The notes under the pieces: model-generated
Seen by the model: the letters and a program-made list of their open reading frames with translations, nothing else
Told to the model about the DNA's origin: nothing
The model's database searches: none
Made by a program: the position numbers and the translations under genes
Shown: in pieces, positions 48,523-60,118 of the stretch
How the letters are laid out: every line of letters starts with the position of its first letter
How positions within the stretch are numbered: position 1 is the first letter of the stretch
From: Peromyscus leucopus
Lineage: Eukaryota; Chordata; Mammalia; Rodentia; Cricetidae
Assembly (NCBI RefSeq): GCF_004664715.2
Contig: NC_051069.1
Span: forward strand, 71,260,647-71,324,646
Direction of reading: 5' to 3'
Length of the DNA stretch: 64,000 bases

Positions 48523-51500
48523 AATTAGAGCTGCTTTCTCAGTACTAGCCTGAATGCTCCCCTATTTTGACATTTTTCTCTACAAAACAAATCGTTCCTT
48601 ATTTTTAATTCAGTTTCACTTAAGTTCTCAGTCTACAAGCATAATGGAGAAAAATTCTTGACAAATAATTAAATGAATGGCCTCTATTCCACACTCTAAC
48701 AGAGTACTTATTGTACTCTGAAACCTCATGAGCTAGGTCTCCACTGATCCCATCAATTGAAAAATACTTCTATGCACTAAAGAGACAGGAATTGACTATG
48801 TTTTTCCTATATTCTAAAACAGTACAGGCCTAACCTGGTTAAGTTAAAAATGGAATAAGTGATTTTATCTAGATCCAAACAGTCACAGTTTCTTACAGCT
48901 GAAAGTAATTTGCAATATAGACTCAGTTGAGATGCTAAAATTGAGACGTTTAATCCAAAATTTTCATGTTAATACCCATCCAGTTAGATTTTTTTAGGCC
49001 CCACCCTACTCCTACCAACAACCTCTTATTCACTCTCCAGGACTTTAATTCTCCTCCTTGGCAATGTTCCCTAACTATTTCTGGCTTTATGTGAGTTTCT
49101 CTGCCACTGTTGCAGAATATTAACTTGAATTCATGTGGACTTTACTTTATTCTGACACTTCCTATAAGAGAGGTCAATATGGTCTTTCTTTAATCTAATA
49201 TATAAACCAATCTCACAGCCATACTATAGGAAGGCCTCTTCTTGCTTGGCTTTTTGGAAAATCCTCATAGAAAATTTAAAAAAATGCCTTCTCTGGTTTG
49301 CTATGGACGTGAACTTTTGGTATTGGGTTTATACATAATAGAATACACGTATACTTCATTTGAGACTGTAATGTATTGCACTGCTAAAGTCAATTTGATT
49401 AATTCTTAAAGTTATAAAAAGCTGTTTGTAGTCAATGAATGTTCAACATAGCAGAAAATCTGTTCGCATTCTTCAAAAGAAAAATGATGTTTCATTCAGG
49501 CTTGGAACGGGGTTGTCCATTCTGGCAGAAGGGTGAAAAGCAGTCAGCAGTTTATGCTACATTCACCTCACATGACTGAAACTGAGGTCTCATTGCTTAC
49601 AGAACAATATTTAATTAACCTTTGATTTGAAGCTGAAAGAAGTAAGATATAAGAATGATCTAGCTGTAAGTACATGCCAGTCCTATTGCATGTGAATAAG
49701 CATGCTTGACTAATGCCTGAGAAAGTTACTTCTGTGTCTCCTTGTACCAAGCCAAGATCCATAAGCTTGCCCTTTGGAGCTCTCTGTTCCTGAACTCAGT
49801 GTGCCTCTAGATCTATTCTCTGAGTGCCCATTCACTCAGCTTTGCACGGCCTCAGGCTACCTGCATGTTCAGCTCCTACAGGTCCATGAGTATGACCATC
49901 TTTCTACTCCTCAGCACAGTCTTTCCACTTACTTCCTAGCTATGAGGTAGACTTTTCATGCCCTCTTATCTTTCAGAAACACAAAGGAAACTGCTTCAGT
50001 GAATAGTGCACAAAACTTTATGACAAAATCCATGTCCTTGGAATGATGTGAACATAAAATCTACTAAATACAGGAATAAAGCAGAATTTCTATGCAAGGT
50101 CAGACACATAAGAAAGTGAAATGAGGATGCTACCTACTCAATGCAAAGAAATGGGATCCATTTGAATGCACAGGGTATTGTAAGCTTCAAGATGGGTTCT
50201 ATAGACAGCACACAAATGGACCCAAAAGTAGAACGTTTATTCTGCCTAGGTTTTTACCAAAACTATCAACAATGAACAAGATTGAACCTAGACATGAGGT
50301 ATAGCAGAAATCAAATCATGCTGCCCTTTATCCAGCGCCCCCCCCCCATCTCCTCCTAGTTTCAGAGCAGGAGACTGATGCAGAGCTGCTGAGGGTCTTC
50401 CAGACGATTTGTGTTAGATGTCTCAGAGATGTCAGTCATTTTCTCCGCACTTGGTCTTTCCTTCTCTGACTGTGTTTTGGAACATACAGTACTAATAGAC
50501 ATGCTCATTTCCCCCAGTTACCAGAGGCCTTTCCTACTCTTTCTCTTGACTTTTGAAAAATAGTGGGACAGGAGACTGTGATCTATATCTCTTACTTCAT
50601 GTTTTGCCAAATGACAGGGCTTTACAGATGACACTGGGAAGCCCCACCAGTGGAGACAGCCTATTCTTCATTGTGATTTCCCGATTCTGCCTGAAATCAG
50701 TTAGCATTTAAAACATTTGATAATGCATTTCTTTTCATCAGTTCCCAGGTTCCTGATCCCCCAGATGCTTTGTTGTAGTCCTAGTGTTTCCTAGTGTCCA
50801 TTTGAAAAGAACCAGATAGTATTTATGTTTCTATTTTACGCCCTGAAAGCATTTTCTTTTGGGGGCACATCCTGACCAAGGTGTGACCTTGAAGTATAAC
50901 TGTCTTGATCAATCAATAATGCTCTGACCACTTACTGTGTCAAGGCCCGTGGGAGGATCCCAGAAAGAACAATCAAAGCACACACAGAGCTATTTGCTTA
51001 TTTTAGGGAGATTACACAAAGATTTCTGAACTAATTAGAAAACCACTAGGAACTGAACTGTGAGTGTAAAAGCTGCAGAGAACTGCAGGATTAAAGAGAG
51101 CACGCTCTTATTCACACCCCTTTGAGAAAATTCACAATGAAGGTGTGGAAGAATGAATAGAAGTTGATCCATGAGAAAATAAAAAGGAATAGTTCTGAGA
51201 GGAGGCCAGCAGCACAAAGATTCAGCAGTGGGAATACTCTTTCATCTTGATATAAATGTTGGAAAATAGAGAACTAAGGGTGGATGACGGGTGGGGTGCT
51301 CGACCACACAGGGCTTATGCACAGTGGCATACAGGTTGGCACAACAGTGCCATCGTAAGGAAACTATGACAACAGTGTTGTTCAAAGTACAGCCTGCAGA
51401 CGGCCCATCTTAGAATATGTCCTCTGCTCCTTAAGACAAGACACTGTTGTCACCCCAGGTCTAGAAAGAACATCAGCAACAGCACACACCACTCCCAGTG

Positions 51501-52163
51501 CTAACCTTTTATGATCTCAACCTTTTGTCATTCCTATTAATAGGTTGAAATTCACAAAATTTTCATAAAATCCATCTAACTAGACATTCACTTAAGACAC
51601 AGGAGAACATGAGCCCAAGATCACCCACATCTAATGAAAAAATTACTGTGTTTCTCATTCTGAATGATGTATGCTGAAATCAGTATCCAAGGCATCAAAC
51701 CCAAACATGAATGTTAAAACCCTTGCCATCATAGAGAAAGGTAAATCACAAACCCCTCTCTGCTTTCCTGCCCTGCCAGTTCCAAGCATAACCACATCAC
51801 TATTTTCAGTTTAGGGCCTCTTTTGTCAATTCCTGTACTCTAAAAAAGTAAAATTTATTGCTGTTTCCTGCTGAACCACCAACAAATGGTATTTTTTTAG
51901 CTGCACATTTGTATGAGGAAAGGTTGTCTTCTGCTCTTCTTGCTCTATCCAACCCTTTCTCCTTAGAAATGGAACTGACTTTCACATTGTGAAGGAAAGA
52001 TACGTACATTTTGTTGTGAACTATTTAAATACATTTTGATTCTGAAAGTTCATTTGGACAAACAGACATCATTATGTGTGCTCTAATAGATCAGAAATCC
52101 TGATGAGAAAGTGACAATTCCATAGAAAATCAAAAAAATATACAATTTCAGATAGTGTCATAT
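48523..52163. other. Unassigned DNA
   Basis: About 3.6 kb, the longest stretch without a recognised repeat. There is a short C-run at about 50336-50347. No convincing exon: no long frame and no coherent splice pair seen. Confidence 0.45.
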
Positions 52164-52410
<247 letters not shown>

Positions 52411-53587
52411 ACACAAAGAATCTAAAAGAAAGTAAAACAAACAAAATATGGCTGATTTGGGGAGGTCTTCCTTCAGATCCAGGAGTAATTCTAGTGCCCT
52501 GAACCTGCAGCTCAGTTATCACTCAGGGACTGCCTTTATTTGCTCAGTTGTCTGGATAGTCCTGAATTCACTGCATTGTTTATTGCTCCATTTTCAGAAG
52601 AAAAGTCGTTAGAATTCTTATCAGTTTAAGGCTCATTGTACAACTACATCTGTTTGATAATTGGTCTTCATACAAAATTCAAGAATTAATTTTCTATCAG
52701 AATTTTCAGAGTACTCCTCATTGTCTTTCAACACCTGGTATTGCTGTATTAATCTCCTTTCCAAAGCTGGAATGCAATAGTGCGCCTGGATGACTTTGTA
52801 AAGAAGAAAAGTTTCAGTTGGCTCATGTTTCTGAAGATTCAGAGTAAGGCACTGGTTCTGGCTTGACTTCAGTGAGGCCCTCGGGTGGACAGCATGGTAA
52901 AGGCAGATGGGGGCTGGAGACACTGCATAACAAATATGATGTCAAAAAGGACTCAGGTTATCTTTGACCTCTCACTGGTGACACAAGCATTTGTAACAAC
53001 CTGCTTTGGTGAGAATGAACTTGGGTCTCACGAAGTGACTTGACATTTGAAAAGTGCCCCCTCTGCCATTGTGGAACTCGATGGAGTTTGGCATCACACC
53101 AGTCTATAGCTCCTTTTTAACTTACTTTTCCCTCTTTGGCTGCTGTCCTGTGATTGCCTATGATGGGTTGCAGCTTTCTTTGCTTCACCAATCAATGTTC
53201 TTCTCATAGTTTTGAACCTCTTTGATGGCAAACTGCTCCAGACACATTACTAAATGCAACAAGAATTTATTACCTGATGGGTCTGGGAGTCAGTACAATT
53301 TTCCCCAATTAAAATCAGTTATTGCTGGGCATTTATGCCCCCCTCTAGGCTCTGGGGAGATTAATGTTCCTTTCCTTATCCAACTTCAGAGGACTGAATT
53401 CATTGGTTCACATTAACGATCCTCTCCTTCGCTTCAAAGCAATGGTATTTCTTTTCTCCTTTGTGCTTTTTTCTTCCTCTCCCTGTCTTCTTTATCCTCT
53501 TTTGCTTTGTCTCTTCTCCTGCTTCCCACCTATCACCTCCCAACGGTGAAACCAAGATGCTTGGCTTTACATATATAAATTATATTT
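52411..53587. other. Unassigned DNA
   Basis: No repeat recognised. A 96-codon minus-strand frame at 52633-52923 is protein-like in composition (ETFLLYKVIQAHYC, ALERRLIQQYQVLKD) but I recognise no family. Confidence 0.4.
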
Positions 53588-53720
53588 AGTGCACACTGGT
53601 AATCAAGCACTTTGGGGATAGAGGAAAGAGTGTCAAGTTTTAAGACTAGCTCTGCCTACCTAGAAAGTCTGAGGACAGCCTGAGACAATTAAGATCCTGT
53701 CTCAAAAGCCAACCAACCAA
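53588..53720 (+). mobile_element. Diverged B1-type SINE
   Basis: GCACACTGGTAATCAAGCAC, GGGGATAGAGGAAAGAG, TAGAAAGTCTGAGGACAGCC and AAGATCCTGTCTCAAAAGCC, then an AACC-rich tail. An old B1 form. Confidence 0.65.
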
Positions 53721-53729
53721 ACAACCAAT

Positions 53730-54109
53730 CAAACAAGTCTGAACTCTAAAGAGCTTCTGATCAGAGATGCCTACTGTCATAACAGAGCCTTTTCCACATC
53801 TCAGGATCTGAACCTTCCTCGAATCTGCAAAGTGTCCTTTGCTGTGCCAGGCAATATATTCACAGGCCTTATGGACTGGGGTGTACACATCCCAGTTCAT
53901 TACTCTGCTGTCACAGCCTTTCAATGGGTATTTTCTTTAATAACCTGGCATCTACTAACTTCTCCCTGCTCTTTTGTGGGTGGTTATTGGCATGCATGCA
54001 ATATTACACTGTTTTATGAGCATTTTACTTTGATACCAAATAGAATGAAAGGTAGATAGATGAGCATAGTCCGACATTTTACTCAGAATCTCTCAGTGTT
54101 AGTTATGTT
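53730..54109. other. Unassigned DNA
   Basis: No gene or repeat recognised. Confidence 0.4.
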
Positions 54110-54187
54110 TTGATGCCATAGAAGGGACCCAGAGCCTTCAGCATACTAGGCATGTTCTCTTACCTCTGAGCTACACATACAACTCTG
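54110..54187 (-). mobile_element. ID-type SINE
   Basis: GGACCCAGAGCCTTCAGCATACTAGGCATG and TACCTCTGAGCTACA are the reversed body of an ID (BC1/tRNA-derived) SINE; the B box lies in the first part and the A box near the right end. Confidence 0.75.
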
Positions 54188-54489
54188 GGAATTGATTTTA
54201 ACTCATTTTCAACTAGCATCTTCAATGAAATACTGATGCAGTGAGATTAAATCTTTAAGTTTTGAAACATACCATATTTTCAAAATTATTCAGCATTTGC
54301 TTTATTCTTTTACAGGTTTCTTGAATTTGAAATTATTTTGGCAACACTAAGGATGTCTGAAAAAGCCATAAGGAGTGATATTACTATTTGTTTACCAAAA
54401 ATTATATACACTACATATAAGCACATGCTAGAGTGTACATATATAGTCTAATTGAATTTATCCCACTTAGGTGGACAATGCCCACAAAA
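54188..54489. other. Unassigned AT-rich DNA
   Basis: No gene or repeat recognised. Confidence 0.4.
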
Positions 54490-55290
54490 GACATAGACTA
54501 GGCATGAGAAAACACTTTCGAGTTGTTGGTCAGGGAGTCCAAGAGACTCACTCCCAATAGTCTATTACCATTGCCCTTGGTTGCCTCCCAGAATTTGAAG
54601 GTAAGTCTCTATTGATGAAGAAAAGTACCACACACATCAGATACTAAACCCAGAGAACTTGAACTGGCTCTGGCTTAAAAAGTTTGACTAGTTATAATAG
54701 TACTGGAAGGTACTATTCATGCTTCCAAGGAAAAGCGGCAGCCAACAGTCCTACCAACTGTAAAGCCCAAGAAGCATGACAACCAGCATGGGAAAATAAA
54801 ACTAAGGGTTCAATCATGATATTTATATATTGGCAGTAACCAGCAGCTCTCGAATTTCTGGTTGAGGCTTAAGGTTCACTCAACAGGAAAGAAATCATCC
54901 CTGACACTGAAATCTAACCAACGACCTAGAGCTAGTAAAGTCACAGATATTACATGAAAAGCAACTGTGGCCACTTCACTAAACCAGTATAATTCCAAAC
55001 TGTATTCTAAATATTTATCCTTCTGCCCATAGATGGGTTTAATTTTCACCCCTCATTAAAGGGACCTTTCTTTGCAAAAGACAACCAGAAAACCACAACT
55101 GTTCAAATGCAGAAAACACTAACTGATTATGGAATCATGGATGGGATGAACCCCCAACTGATACATCTACAAAACAACTCAATACCAATAGACATGCTAT
55201 CATGGAAATCTTACAAAACCTAACCATACACATACACAAAAGGCAGGACACAAATGACTATTGAGAGAGGAAGGATTAGTTCTTTGTCTA
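54490..55290 (+). mobile_element. Old rodent L1 3'UTR (Lx-like)
   Basis: Blocks include AAGTCTCTATTGATGAAG, CATTCATGCTTCCAAGGAA-type wording near 54720, CCAGCAGCTCTCGAATTTCT (54840), ATCCTTCTGCCCATAGATGG (55017), CCCCCAACTGATACATCTAC (55151), AATAGACATGCTATCATGG (55187) and TGAGAGAGGAAGGATTAGTT (55263). The GACATGCTA and GAGAGAGG blocks recur at 7690 and 7757. Non-coding. Confidence 0.65.
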
Positions 55291-55468
55291 GGGGTGGGGC
55301 ATGGTTATTCTCAACAACTTCTTTGAGACCAAAACACAGAACAGAAAATGTAGCCATAATCTATGTCTGTGGTGGCTTTACTCAAAATGCTTTCATTGCT
55401 AGCATCTAATTGCAATTTTAGAAATATCTTAATCAGAAGGTATTGGTGAAATTATTAAGGCCATTCCA

Positions 55469-57379
55469 CATAGTTAAAAGGCAGTTTTATTTTGTGGGGT
55501 AACTTACAAGTGAATGGATAGGGAGATCACGGCATCTGGGGAAGGTGTATCGCAGTCCAGCAGTGTTCTCTGGAGCTCTGCTCTGTCAACCTCCACCGAG
55601 CACACGCTGGCCCATCCAGATCTCTGGTCTCTCGGCACTCCCTTGGCCCGGCCTTGTAGGCATGACAGTTGCGGAAGCCTCAGTGGGGGTTGGAACTTCC
55701 AGATCAAAGCTGGAATGGCTACCCCCTACATATCCTTCTTTTGTCTAAATAAGAAAGTTCTAACTTAATACAAGACTATATACAAAGGAATAATTATCAA
55801 ATATTGTCCAGGAATAATGAGGGATAATGACCTAGATAAGATGGAACTACAACCAATGCAAACAAACAATATAATCCAGAGAAGTATAGAGCATAGGTAA
55901 ACAGCATGTTATAAAGATCATTCAAAAGGTGTCCTATCCTAAAGAACCTGAATCTAATACTTAATATGTTCTATCTAAGATATTATATATATACTAAGTT
56001 GTAACTATAACTGCTAGTCTTCAATCCCATCAAAGACCTGACCTGAGAAATGGTAGATGGATAGATGGATGCAAGCAACTTTTGGGAATCTTGCAAGAGT
56101 AGACCAAGACAGCTGGCAGCCTGGACAGTCACCTAATGTTTTTCAGCATTGTTGGTGCATTCAAATTGGCTACAGGCCTAGAGTATCTGACAGACAATTT
56201 TCAGAAGCAGGAAATCTGAAAGACCATCTTACCCTGTCTTGGCAGAGTACAGTGGTCGCTTTCCTTGTGTCCCGCTTGTCCAGAAAGGACAGCATTGCAT
56301 TTGTACTGTCAGCATCAAGGCAAGGGCAGTTCTTTGCCCAGTAGGCCATTTTTGGAAATGTCTTAGAAGCCCAACATTCTCTCGGGATCAAATTGGTGCA
56401 GCCAGGAGCAATTGTGTCTCACGTCAACAGAATTCTAAGTTATTTAAATGCCATATTCTCTAGGTCTATGAAGTGTTTGAAGATTACCTGTCCATCTGAC
56501 GTATGTATCTGTAAATCTGGATAACCTAACTAACATAACTATAGAGATGACAGGCATAGGTGACTATAAATCTATAAGTCTTATCTACCGAAATAACCTA
56601 AAGACTAAGGCTTCATGTAAACAAGGTAAACAGTCTATAAGCAAATGTATGGTAAAGGACCATGACTTCAAAATTGTGACAATACACAAGATATTTATAA
56701 CAGAGGTAGGAATATATAGTGAATATGCAATATGACAATAATCCTAAATATATATCAATATACAGAATATCCTAAACAGAAGTAGAACATACATAAAGTA
56801 TGACAGATATAAATTTACATTTGTATCAATATAAAATGTTTCAAATAAGAGTAGAAATATATGTACATTATAACAAATATAGTTCTGTATTTGTATCAAT
56901 ATACAAATTATCTTAAAGGAATATAAAAATAGTTTACATTTGTATCAACATATAAGAATTCATAACTGCAAATTATCAAGGCTGCTGTTTTACTAAATTT
57001 GTTTACTAGTATATACAATATCTACCATAATATCTTATACCTATCCATTCCATTTCTTCTTTCCCTTTCTTTTTTTAATTTACTTATTTATTATGTATAC
57101 AGTGTTCTGCCTACATGTATTCCTGCAGGCCAGAAGAGGCGCCAGATTTCATTACGGATGGTTGTGAGCCACCACCATATGGTTGCTGGGAATTGAACTC
57201 AGGACCTCTGGAAGAACAGCCAGTGCTCTTAACATCTGAGCCATCTCAGCAGCCCGCTGGCCCATCCAGATCTCTGGTCTCTCGGCGCCTCCCTTGGCCC
57301 TGCCTTGTAGGTGTGACAGTTGCCGAAGCCTCAATGGGGTTGGAACTTCCAGATCAAAGCTGGAATGGCTACCACTACA
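55469..57379 (-). mobile_element. Non-autonomous LTR (ERV-like) element
   Basis: On the minus strand the left end (55469-55730, 262 bp) is an LTR: it starts TGTAGGGGGTAGCCATTCC, is CpG-rich in the middle, and has CAAAATAAAACTGCC (poly(A) signal) near its end. About 118 bp of the same sequence recur at 57256-57379 in direct orientation (shared GCTGGCCCATCCAGATCTCT and CCAGATCAAAGCTGGAATGG), the remains of the other LTR. The 1.3 kb between them is AT-rich with no gag, pol or env frame. A B2 at 57068-57255 replaces the rest of that LTR. No flanking duplication found. Confidence 0.75.
57068..57255 (-). mobile_element. B2 SINE within the LTR element
   Basis: On the plus strand TTTTTTTAATTTACTTATTT then TTATGTATACAGTGTTCTGC, GTATTCCTGCAGGCCAGAAG, GGAATTGAACTCAGGACC and CTTAACATCTGAGCCATCTC form a reversed, nearly full-length B2. 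It abuts the shared LTR sequence at 57256. Confidence 0.93.
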
Positions 57380-58095
57380 AGAAGGGACTCAGGACATATG
57401 TCAGAGGCCTGATATCAGGCCCCTGATCACTGTCCTAGTTTTCTGCTGGATGTCACAGTGGATGGTTCACTTTATGGAGCGTGGCATCTGAGGGTCAGCA
57501 TGGATTATTCTGTGGCCGACAACACTATTTCCCTATTTGTTCTGTCCTTCCCCAGTGTTCATTTAGCAAGAACCTCCAAAGAAGAGCAGAAGGAAGAAGA
57601 TATGGTGTAAAGCAACGTTTTCAGTTCCATTCTTGTCTGCAGACACCAGCTGACTTAGCTCAGTAAGAAATCCTGCCACCTTTCTTCCGCGGACCTTGTA
57701 GAAGGATGCATTGTGTGGGGCATTTCATTTTGGCTTCCTTTCTGAAAACGTCTTAAGATAATTTTTAAGTATATGCACTATAACAAAGAAATGCTGCCTC
57801 ACAGCTTATTTGACTGGACCATGTGTTTTATTTTTCAAAAACCAAGTGCAGGTGAGGCATTCTTGTCAACTGAGAGTCACAGTAGCTGTTGGGGAAAAAC
57901 AACCTGATTAATTGTTCTTTGTACTAGAATCGGGCTGCATTTTGTCCCAAGGGCTTTAAAAGGACACTTCAAGATTGAGTCAGCAATTTTCTCACACTTC
58001 AACACATTTTTCAGTATCTTTTTTTCTAATACTGCTAATAATGTTAACATCATTATACCTGAGAATAGTTTAGCAATAATAATCTCTCCCTCACT
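57380..58095. other. Unassigned DNA
   Basis: No repeat or gene recognised; less AT-rich than the flanks. Confidence 0.45.
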
Positions 58096-58099
58096 GTGA

Positions 58100-58101
<2 letters not shown>

Positions 58102-58134
<33 letters not shown>
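58102..58134. repeat. (GT)n microsatellite
   Basis: About 16 GT units after a GAGT lead. Confidence 0.95.
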
Positions 58135-58136
<2 letters not shown>

Positions 58137-58285
58137 CAATAGTGATTACATATTCAGCTCTTTGCTGACCTTGGAAATTGTTGAGTGACCAGTACTCAAC
58201 AAATTGTACTGGATACAGTAGCCAAACAAATATTTGTGGAAGTTATAACTATTCTTTAGCAAGAAAACTCTTAAAAGATGTATTT

Positions 58286-58426
58286 GAAGCAGGGCCAAAA
58301 CCCTCCCTCTGTGTCAAAGCTGAGCAAGGTGTCCCACCCTAGGGAATGTGTTCCAAAATGCCATTTCATGAACCCAGAATAAGTCCTGTTCCCACTGCCA
58401 GGGGATCCACAAACAGGTCTAAGGAG
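58286..58426 (-). mobile_element. L1 3'UTR, inverted half of a twin-primed copy
   Basis: Reversed L1 3'UTR: CAAAGCTGAGCAAGGTGTCC, CCCTAGGGAATGTGTTCC and CCCACTGCCAGGGGATCC. It is the inverse of the part seen at 59040-59130 and 59592-59670. The remainder of this copy follows on the plus strand at 58812. Confidence 0.85.
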
Positions 58427-58811
58427 TGTAGCTAGAGTTTTCCTGCCTTGATCACAGTCAGGACAAATCTCTGTCACTGCCAGTCCCACAGCTGCTCAGA
58501 CCCAACCAAGTAAACACAGAGACTTATATTGCTTACAAACTGTATGGCCATGGCAGGCTTCTTGCTAACTGTTCTTATAGCTTAAATTAACCCATTTTTA
58601 TAAATCTATACCTTGCCACGTGGCTGGTGGCTTACCAGAGTCTTTACATGCTGCTGGTCATGGGGGGCTGTAGTGTCTCTCTCCCTCAGCCTTCCGCTTC
58701 CAAGAATCCTCCTCTTTCCTGTCCCACCTTACTTCCTGCCTGGCCACTGGCCAATCAGTGTTTTATTTATTGACCAATCACAGCAATTTGACATATAGCC
58801 CATCCACAGCA
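58427..58811 (-). mobile_element. Solo LTR, second copy of the 13647 family
   Basis: On the plus strand it runs from TGTAGCTAGAGTTTTCCTGC to CCCATCCACAGCA (385 bp), the reverse complement of the 13647-14034 element with scattered differences. Flanks AAGGAG (58421-58426) and AGGGAG (58812-58817) are a 6-bp duplication with one mismatch. It lies exactly at the junction of the inverted and direct L1 halves. Confidence 0.92.
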
Positions 58812-58925
58812 AGGGAGGCTTTACCTTCTCTGAGGAATAGATTGGGGTGAGATGAAGGAGGTGGGGGGCAGGAAAAGGGGAGGGAGGGGGAACTGGAATT
58901 GGTAAAATGAAGGAAGAAGGGTCTG
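58812..58925 (+). mobile_element. L1 3'UTR, direct half of the twin-primed copy
   Basis: GGAGGCTTTACCTTCTCTGAGG followed by a G-rich tract and GGGGGAACTGGAATTGGTAA is the last part of a rodent L1 3'UTR in the plus direction. It continues where the inverted half left off in the consensus order. A clear A tail is not seen. Confidence 0.8.
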
Positions 58926-59840
58926 TGACCTAGCAGCATCAAGATTATGATGGGAAAAATCTACAGAGACAACCGAACCAAGCTAGTGGGAACTATGAAC
59001 TTTAGACAACACTGTGGAGCCTCCATGGGACTGGACTAGGCCTCTGCATAAGCGAGACAGTTGTGTAGCTTGGTCTGTTTAAGGGCCCTGGCAATGGGAT
59101 CAGGTTCTATCCTGGTGCATATGGTGATATTTTATTTGTACTGAAATGTGATTTTATTTGTATGTTAATAAATAAAGTTGCCTGGGGTCAGAGCTAATAG
59201 CAAGCTATAGCAGAGCTGGGTGTTCGTGGTGCAGCCTTTAATCCCAGAACTTGGTAGCAGAACTAGGTAGGTCTCTGTGTGTTCAAGGATACAGCCAGCA
59301 TTGGAGACACACACCTTTAATCTTCAATACCAACCATAGAAGACTGGAAGTCTCTACAGACAGGCAGTGATGAGGCACTATGTGTTTGGGTTTACAACCA
59401 ATGAGAAGGCAAAACAGAAAGATTATATAAGACAAACACACAAGAAAGTAGGTCCTTTTTTCGGAGAGGTTTCTTGGCTGAAGATGCTAGCTGCAGCAGG
59501 CAGTAAGGCTCTTAGCTCTGATTCTCTTGGCTTTCTTCTTTGCATTGGTTCTGTGTTTCTTATTTAATAACACAGTTGGTTACATCTACTAGGTGCATGA
59601 GCTGGCATTTTGGAGTCCATTACCTATGGTGAGATACCTTGAACAGCCTTGATGCAGGGGGGAGGGCTTGACCTGCTCAACTGAATGTACCAGGCTTTGT
59701 TGACTCCTCATGGGAGGCTTACCTTTTCAGAGGAGGGGATGGGAGGGGATTGGGAGGGGAAGGCTGAGGGAGAAGGGGGGAGGAACGAAGAGGGATCTGT
59801 GGTTGGTATGTAAATGAATAAAAAATTTCTTCATAAAGAA
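58926..59840 (+). mobile_element. L1 3'UTR, split by an LTR
   Basis: CAAGATTATGATGGGAAAAA, GCATAAGCGAGACAGTTGTG and GGGATCAGGTTCTATCCTGG lead into the inserted LTR. The 3'UTR resumes at GGTGCATGAGCTGGCATTTT and ends GGGATCTGTGGTTGGTATGT, then ATGAATAAAAAATTTC and an A-rich tail to about 59915. No ORF2 sequence is present. Confidence 0.9.
59120..59591 (+). mobile_element. Solo LTR with embedded B1 and 6-bp target duplication
   Basis: It starts TATGGTGATATTTTATTTG and ends GGTTACATCTACTA (472 bp), flanked by GGTGCA at 59114-59119 and 59592-59597, splitting the L1 word GGTGCATGAG. Inside are B1-derived CAGCCTTTAATCCCAGAACT, a CCAAT box (AACCAATGAGAAGGC), a TATA box (GATTATATAAGAC) and a U5-like end. 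Same family as 32662-33108. Confidence 0.95.
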
Positions 59841-59920
59841 AAAAAAACAAAAAAAAAAAACCCACTACCAATCAAAAGAAAAAGAAGAAAATAGATAAAT
59901 TTTTAAAAAAGATGTATTTG

Positions 59921-60118
59921 GACAGGTTGGATGGCTCAGTGAATAAGGATTATTGTGGCCAATAAGGATTATTGACAAACTGAGTGTACACCCCAAGACC
60001 CACATGGTAAAAGGAGAAAATCAGCTCCATAAGCTGTCCTCTGACCTCTACAATACACTGTGGCACAAGCATGCCCCACAATACACAAGTAAGGAAATTA
60101 ACATAAGAAAAATAATAT
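59921..60118 (+). mobile_element. B2-group SINE
   Basis: GACAGGTTGGATGGCTCAGT (A box), CCCAAGACCCACATGGTAAA, AGCTGTCCTCTGACCTCTAC and CACAATACACAAGTAAGG. A short tandem duplication (AATAAGGATTATTG twice) lies near 59942-59974. It follows the L1 A tail. Confidence 0.8.

Noticed and set aside
55540..55690. Possible CpG island or promoter
   Set aside because: The CpGs lie within the LTR of the 55469-57379 element; short and explained by that.
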